NCBI GenBank assembly: GCA_009733775.1
Contig: WOGZ01000009.1
Coordinates: 124,001 to 188,000, forward strand
Length of the DNA stretch: 64,000 nucleotides
Source of the DNA: Alectoria sarmentosa
Lineage: Eukaryota; Ascomycota; Lecanoromycetes; Lecanorales; Parmeliaceae
Reading direction: 5' to 3'
The position numbers and the translations under genes were made by a program. The notes under the pieces were generated by a model. It worked only from the letters and a program-made list of their open reading frames with translations, was not told the DNA's origin and did no database searches. Of this stretch, positions 59,728 through 64,000 are shown piece by piece. Each line of letters opens with the position of its first letter. Within the stretch, counting starts at the first letter, position 1.

Positions 59728-59949
59728 ATGGACCGGTTTACCAGTACTGGGCTGCGCAAGCTTACGCTCACCGAAAGGCGTGCAAAGGACAAAGAGGTGC
59801 ACCGACGAGTTGACGAGATTGCTGATGTTTGGGGGTCGGTGAAGCCGGATATGTGGACTTATTTTAAATATGAGATAGCCAATCTGTGTCGCGAAGTGCA
59901 ACAAAGCAGGTCCAATGAAGTTCCGCATGATGGCCAGCCTCGTAAATGA
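59728..59949 (+). CDS. Possible small charged protein or gene relic
   Basis: An ATG-led 73-codon frame, rich in Arg, Glu, Asp and Lys and predicted helical: LRKLTLTERRAKDKEVHRRV, then VWGSVKPDMWTYFKYEIANL. Its composition is more protein-like than the surrounding frames. A GTTCTAG acceptor-like site lies about 20 bp upstream, so it could be a last exon whose 5' part is not found. A minus-strand frame overlaps completely and is taken as the shadow. No family recognised. Confidence 0.25.
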   Translation: MDRFTSTGLRKLTLTERRAKDKEVHRRVDEIADVWGSVKPDMWTYFKYEIANLCREVQQSRSNEVPHDGQPRK

Positions 59950-60749
59950 AAGTTCGGAGAGCTTGTGGTGGCAAGTTCATACTCGTCGTCCATGATCATA
60001 GCGTGCGGCATGAACAGGCCTGAAGAAGCCAACAGGCCATATCAACAGATGCAATGTAGTCACGAACGGGTCGAACGCGAAGGAAAGAATTAAAGTAAGA
60101 AAGGTAGCAAGCCATCTCGCCCGGCGCTTCCTGGTCGTCTCCACTCATAGATAATACTAGATGTTTGGCGCGTAGTTTACACTCTTGTAGGTCCCTTCTC
60201 CGAGACTGGCATGCAACAAATTTATCACATGTAGGAACATACTGCTTGCACGTTGCTCAAACTGCCATCTCGTCTTCTATTGCCTCTTGGCATCATTGCA
60301 TGTCCCCTGTCTCATTCAGCCGTTCCCCTCACTTATTACTACTTCCATCATAGACATGTCTCGAAAGAACCCCAACTTTCCCTAGTGTGCATCTTCACGC
60401 TGCCCTGGATTCAGTCGGCTGCGTCCAAGTGAAGATTTGCTGACATGCCAAGGCGAGTCGCTGATCGAGATGCTTCGATGGGCAGCCGCTTGATGTCATG
60501 TGCATCGCAAAAGGCCAGGACAAGTACAGTGTCCATGCTCATTGGTCACGTACAAGTCTCTATAGTGTGATATTTTGCCGCTGGGGTGCTGATGTTGTGG
60601 TGCTCTAAGAGAATATCGATCTCTGCCTGCTCCCCTTGTCAGAAGCCTCAATTCACTCTTTCACACCTTCTTTCCAAAGACATCTATCTTGCCTTGAAGC
60701 AGTCACTGAGCCCACGAAAGGAACATCTCACTAGCATTCATAGTACGCC
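59950..60749. other. Intergenic
   Basis: 800 bp without a supported gene, forming the 5' flank of the repeat gene that follows. Confidence 0.4.
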
Positions 60750-61261
60750 ATGCTTCCGAAAGCCTTCGTTGTAGCTCTTGGCCTCGTCTCTCTTGGAGCG
60801 GCCGCTGCTACCCCAAGTTGGTCGTCTACAGTCCCTTCCCGAATCGTAGAGCCTAAGCTGATCACCACATGCGTAGGCCATTGACGGATCGAGCGAATCT
60901 CCAGAGGTCAAGCGCGAGGTAGACAAGAGTGTATACATCTTGACGAAGCGAGAGAAAGATGATAGTCTTTGCAAGAAATGCAGTCTCTGCAAGAGCAAGA
61001 AGGAAGATCTTCTGTAACAACAAGGATAGCCTATAGACAAAGGCCAAGAAGGAAGACAGCTTGTCCAGGAGAGACAGCCTTTACGACAGATTGTATACGA
61101 AAGACAGCCTTTATGACAAGTAGTATTAGAAAGACGGCCTCTACGACCTTCTCCACAAGAATGATAGCCTTGACGTGAAGGCTGGGAACGAGGACAGTCT
61201 GTACAAAAAGGACAGTCTCTACATGAAAGCCGAGAAGGCGGACAGTCTGTACAAGAAGTAG
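60750..61261 (+). pseudogene. Broken secreted repeat-peptide gene with DSLY units (KEP/RiPP-precursor-like)
   Basis: The ATG at 60750 opens a clear signal peptide (MLPKAFVVALGLVSLGAAAA, then TPSW). A probable intron ends at TGCGTAG (60876), after which the frame AIDGSSESPEVKREVDKSVY continues to DDSLCKKCSLCKSKK. Nine DSL-type units then follow at 61025, 61055, 61073, 61103, 61133, 61163, 61193, 61211 and 61241, spaced exactly 30 or 18 nt. Units vary mostly at third codon positions (GAT/GAC, AGC/AGT, CTT/CTC/CTG), showing past selection in this frame. Many units are bounded by KK, RR or KR. The gene is broken: the frame shifts between 60979 and 61025, with a TAA at 61015, and in-frame TAGs stand at 61034, 61121 and 61127. 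The layout suggests a Kex2-processed secreted repeat peptide. An intron 61014-61059 could mend the frame but would leave the TAG at 61121 and cut through the repeat lattice. Confidence 0.5.
61025..61258 (+). repeat. Tandem DSLY-coding repeat, 30/18-nt periodicity
   Basis: Nine units beginning GA(C/T)-(A/G)G(C/T)-(C/T)TN with start-to-start distances 30, 18, 30, 30, 30, 30, 18 and 30. The ten-residue unit reads like DSLYDRLYTK or DSLYMKAEKA, the six-residue unit like DSLYKK. Two further units upstream at 60961 and 60979 (DSLCKK, CSLCKS) are in the earlier frame. Confidence 0.8.
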
Positions 61262-62465
61262 TCACCTATGCCAGCGTGCTGCCACAAAAAAGTCCCCAGA
61301 TTAGCCACGGTTGCTGCCTTGCTGATAGTACATGGGTTCCGAAGAGACGTGTACGGATGAGAACAGTAAGGCTTGGTGGATTGCAATGGGGAAAAGTTTT
61401 TGGTGGTGGTGTCCAGGCAGAAAAAGGGATTAGATGGAGAGAAGTGGTCGGATGTTGCATTTGCAAGTACTTTACGTTAGTGATTACTTTCGTTGTACAG
61501 TACTCTAGTATGTACTACATAGATAGAGTAGTACAATAAGGTCGTCCGATACCGGATGCTGATTAATCCTCTATTTTCTTGCCTTGCCAATTCCCACACG
61601 CCACCCTCCCACCATTCGCATGCTACTTACGAGTAGAAGAGAGCGGTCATTTTTACCAATGCCGTTATGACAAAATGACATGGGGAACACAGCACAAGCC
61701 GGAGAATAGAATGGCCTGGCGCACCTAACAATTTCATTCACGTTCAGGCATTATTTGAACAAGGCTGTTCCATGTTATTCATTCTTTACTAGGTATTTAC
61801 TATTGACACACATCCAATCTGACACCGTCCCCTCGGTCCCGGCCAACTTCAACCGTTCAACGTCTTGGCACTCGGCTAAAATTAGACTCAATTTTATCTA
61901 TCCGTTTTCTTGCCACCTTAAGGCTGATAAGGTGAAGTTGAAGCTAGACGATCAAACCGCTACCACTACGTTTCAAGCGACAAGCACGCCCTGCCGACTC
62001 TACTTTATTGATTAGAGCTCGCGCCTCCACACTGTTGCAATCTGCACCTTGCAATCCCCACTGATTATACAAACAAATGCCCTCTGAGATCCCACCATAC
62101 CTACTCCATCCTCGACGCTGACACTCCATGCTCGACTCGGCGCGAAGCCTGGAGTATCCCCTGACGCAACAAGTACACAAATAACCCTCCTCGGCCGCTC
62201 CACGTCATGGGCCATTAGACCTCGCGGAGCTCTCAACGTTGGAAACGTCTGTGGACATCACGGTCACTACTGTGGGGGGGAGTTCTTGCTGGGTCTCTCG
62301 GCCTGGCTGGCCGGTTGTCGCGTGCTTCGTCATACTGAAAGCTCTAAACCCCGCGCTCGGTGCAACTCATCCTGCGTCCGAACACGATCTTCGTTGCCGT
62401 GGCGTCTACTTGGCACAGCTGGTCTCGTTCGGCCAGCAGAGTTGGCTTGGAAATTGGCTCCGGCC
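61262..62465. other. Intergenic, PSY2 promoter
   Basis: About 1.2 kb. No gene seen; the last 250 bp are GC-richer and presumably carry the 5' leader of PSY2. A GGGGGGG run lies at 62275-62281. Confidence 0.4.
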
Positions 62466-64000
62466 ATGGCGCTGATAGTGCCGCCGCCGAATGAGAAGAA
62501 AAGAGTCAAAGTCTATGAGCTCAAGAACAATGATTGGTTCGATCGGGGGACTGGATTCTGCACCGGCCGCATCATCAACGTAAGCGATCACAAGACATGG
62601 GATACCGTAGTCGTGGGCCCTTCTGCCTGGACATGTCCCGTCACCACCAATAATACGATACTGACCTGTATGTAGGATGAGTCAAAGATATACGTCGAGT
62701 CAGAAGACAGCCCAGAGCGGCTGCTCCTAGAGACCAAGATAACAAAGGACGATGGGTACCAGAAACAGCAAGGTGAACGCGCATGACGATACTGAAGAAC
62801 TGGAATAGTGGCTCATGTGGACGCAGATACCCTGATTGTTTGGACCGAGACTAGTGGCATAGACATGGCTCTAAGCTTCCAGGAGGCAGAGGGCTGTGCG
62901 ACCATCTGGTTAGTACTTGCCAACATATAACACTGCGTGCAGTTTTGGCTCGTCAAGGAAGGCGCAAATCTTACATAGGCTCATGCAATTACAGGGATTT
63001 TGTGAGTCAGGTACAACAACAGCTGCTGTCACTGGGAGGTCCAGGTAAGTACTCGAACCTTCATACATGCTCTTCATCGCGCTCTTCTTCTCTTCTTGTG
63101 TTGGATTGCGCTGACCTGGCTGGGTCGCCATCTAGACGACGCCCTATCAGACGACGCCATGGAGAATTTCGTTAATCCCTTGGTCCTTCCGCAACCTGAG
63201 ATCGGCAATTTAGATGATATCGAGCATGCAATGCGTGGAATAGCATCCACGCCGCAAGGTCGAGACGCGCTAGCAAAGTTCGTCATCAGTGAAGACTACA
63301 TTCGGAAGTTGATACCATTGGTGGAGATGGCAGAGGATCTTGAGTCGCTGAAGGACCTGCACTGGTTGTGCAACATTATGAAGATGCTCATCCTTTTGAA
63401 TGACAGCCAGATCATCGACCACATCGTCAACGAAGAGGTGGTCTTTGGGGTCATTGGCGCACTAGAATGTGAGTATAGACCGCCACCCCCTTTGCAACCC
63501 CCGTTTCGTGCGGGATACACCCCATCCAACACTGACGTTCTGATGTCGTAGACGACCCTGACTTCCCAAATCATAAGGCAAATCACCGACGATATCTCAA
63601 GGACAACTCGAGATACAAGGAAGTTCTGTCCATTGCAGATCCAAATATCACCAGAAAGATACATGCTACATGGCGCCTTACGTACCTGAAGGACGTGGTC
63701 CTAGCAAGAATCCTTGATGATCCAACGTTTGGTGTCCTTAATTCTCTCATATTCTTCAATCAGGTCGACATAATCTCACATTTACAGAACAACCCAGGCT
63801 ATCTCGAACAATTATTTGGCATAATAGACAGTCCTACCGCCAACATTAAGCGGAAAAGGGACGCTGTTGGGTTCATTCAGTCTTGTTGCGCAATAGCGAA
63901 AAGCCTTCAAGTGACCCCGCGGGCTACTCTCTATACCAACTTTATCAACCACGGATTGCTTCGTGTGATTACATTTGCCATTCTAAACAAGGAAGCATCC
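62466..64000 (+). CDS. PSY2: Protein phosphatase 4 regulatory subunit 3 (Psy2/SMEK), 3' end outside window
   Basis: Psy2 targets PP4 phosphatase in the DNA-damage response and other nuclear pathways. Exons: 62466-62579, 62676-62772, 62827-62908, 62995-63044, 63136-63468 and 63552 onward; introns 96, 54, 86, 91 and 83 nt. The N-terminal PH/EVH1-like domain reads RVKVYELKNNDWFDRGTGFC, DESKIYVESEDSPERLLLE, QQDTLIVWTETSGIDMALSF. The Smk-1 core follows: NFVNPLVLPQPEIGNLDDIE, DLHWLCNIMKMLILLN, YDPDFPNHKANHRRYLKDN, and the armadillo-type repeats run to the window edge. For intron 2 the acceptor at 62826 was preferred to 62808 because it restores QQDTLIVW and avoids a 36-nt intron. The protein is open at the right edge; its C-terminal acidic tail lies outside. 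Confidence 0.92.

Noticed and set aside
59587..59928. 113-codon minus frame
   Set aside because: Complete overlap with the charged plus frame at 59728-59949, which looks more protein-like; no start context or domain.
60969..61178. Plus frame reading RKTA-type repeats in a third frame
   Set aside because: Open by virtue of the repeat lattice; base changes between units are third-position in the DSLY frame and would be non-synonymous here.
60738..61265. 175-codon minus-strand open frame rich in Cys (CTDCP-like repeats)
   Set aside because: It is the antisense of the DSLY repeat, starts with GTG, and the synonymous variation fits the plus frame, not this one.
1..64000. CRISPR arrays, prokaryotic operons, viral or retroelement genes
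   Set aside because: The window is eukaryotic and I saw no spaced direct-repeat arrays, reverse transcriptase, integrase, capsid or transposase motifs.

Overview
This window comes from a filamentous ascomycete (Pezizomycotina). Genes are interrupted by short introns, mostly 47-150 nt, with GTANGT-type donors and CTAAC/CTGAC-like branch points. The gene content is typically fungal: cell-wall alpha-1,3-glucan synthase, a DUF3292 membrane protein, Zn2Cys6 cluster proteins, a vacuolar-type subtilase, a Rho1 GEF with DEP/DH/PH/CNH layout, and a BAR-SH3 protein. No species can be named from the sequence alone. Exon structures were built by hand from open frames, splice sites and family reading; every multi-exon model given with a residue count sums to whole codons.

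Layout. 0.4-6 kb: a Cys-cluster protein of unknown function, a secreted pepsin-like aspartic protease, a short Zn2Cys6 protein and a small Cys-rich ORF, all on the minus strand. 6.8-10 kb: splicing factor Isy1 and retromer sorting nexin Vps17, plus strand. 10.2-15.2 kb: an unknown basic protein, a membrane RING-H2 protein whose 5' end does not read through, and two tiny hydrophilic His-rich ORFs. 16.3-20 kb: GAR transformylase (purine synthesis) and an AAAP amino acid transporter, divergent from each other. 20.5 kb: a 235-bp MITE-like element. 21.1-27 kb: a Golgi-type GT8-like glycosyltransferase (plus), Vms1/ANKZF1 (ribosome quality control, minus) and a BAR-SH3 protein (minus). 27-30.3 kb: gene-poor. 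30.3-38.4 kb: alpha-1,3-glucan synthase. 39.8-50.7 kb: DUF3292 protein and a giant BEACH-WD40 protein (minus). 51.2-59.1 kb: subtilase and Rho GEF (plus). 60.7-61.3 kb: a signal-peptide ORF followed by a tandem repeat with a DSLY core that is broken by stops and one frameshift. 62.5 kb to the end: PP4 regulatory subunit Psy2, cut by the window edge.

There is no biosynthetic or mobile cluster; most genes are housekeeping. A loose cell-wall/trafficking theme exists (glucan synthase, Rho GEF of the wall-integrity pathway, BAR-SH3, Vps17, BEACH), but nothing shows co-regulation. The least ordinary items are the decayed DSLY repeat gene near 61 kb, the MITE at 20.5 kb, the RING gene with a broken N-terminus, a likely GC-AG intron in the glycosyltransferase, and a divergent C6-type cluster in the first gene.
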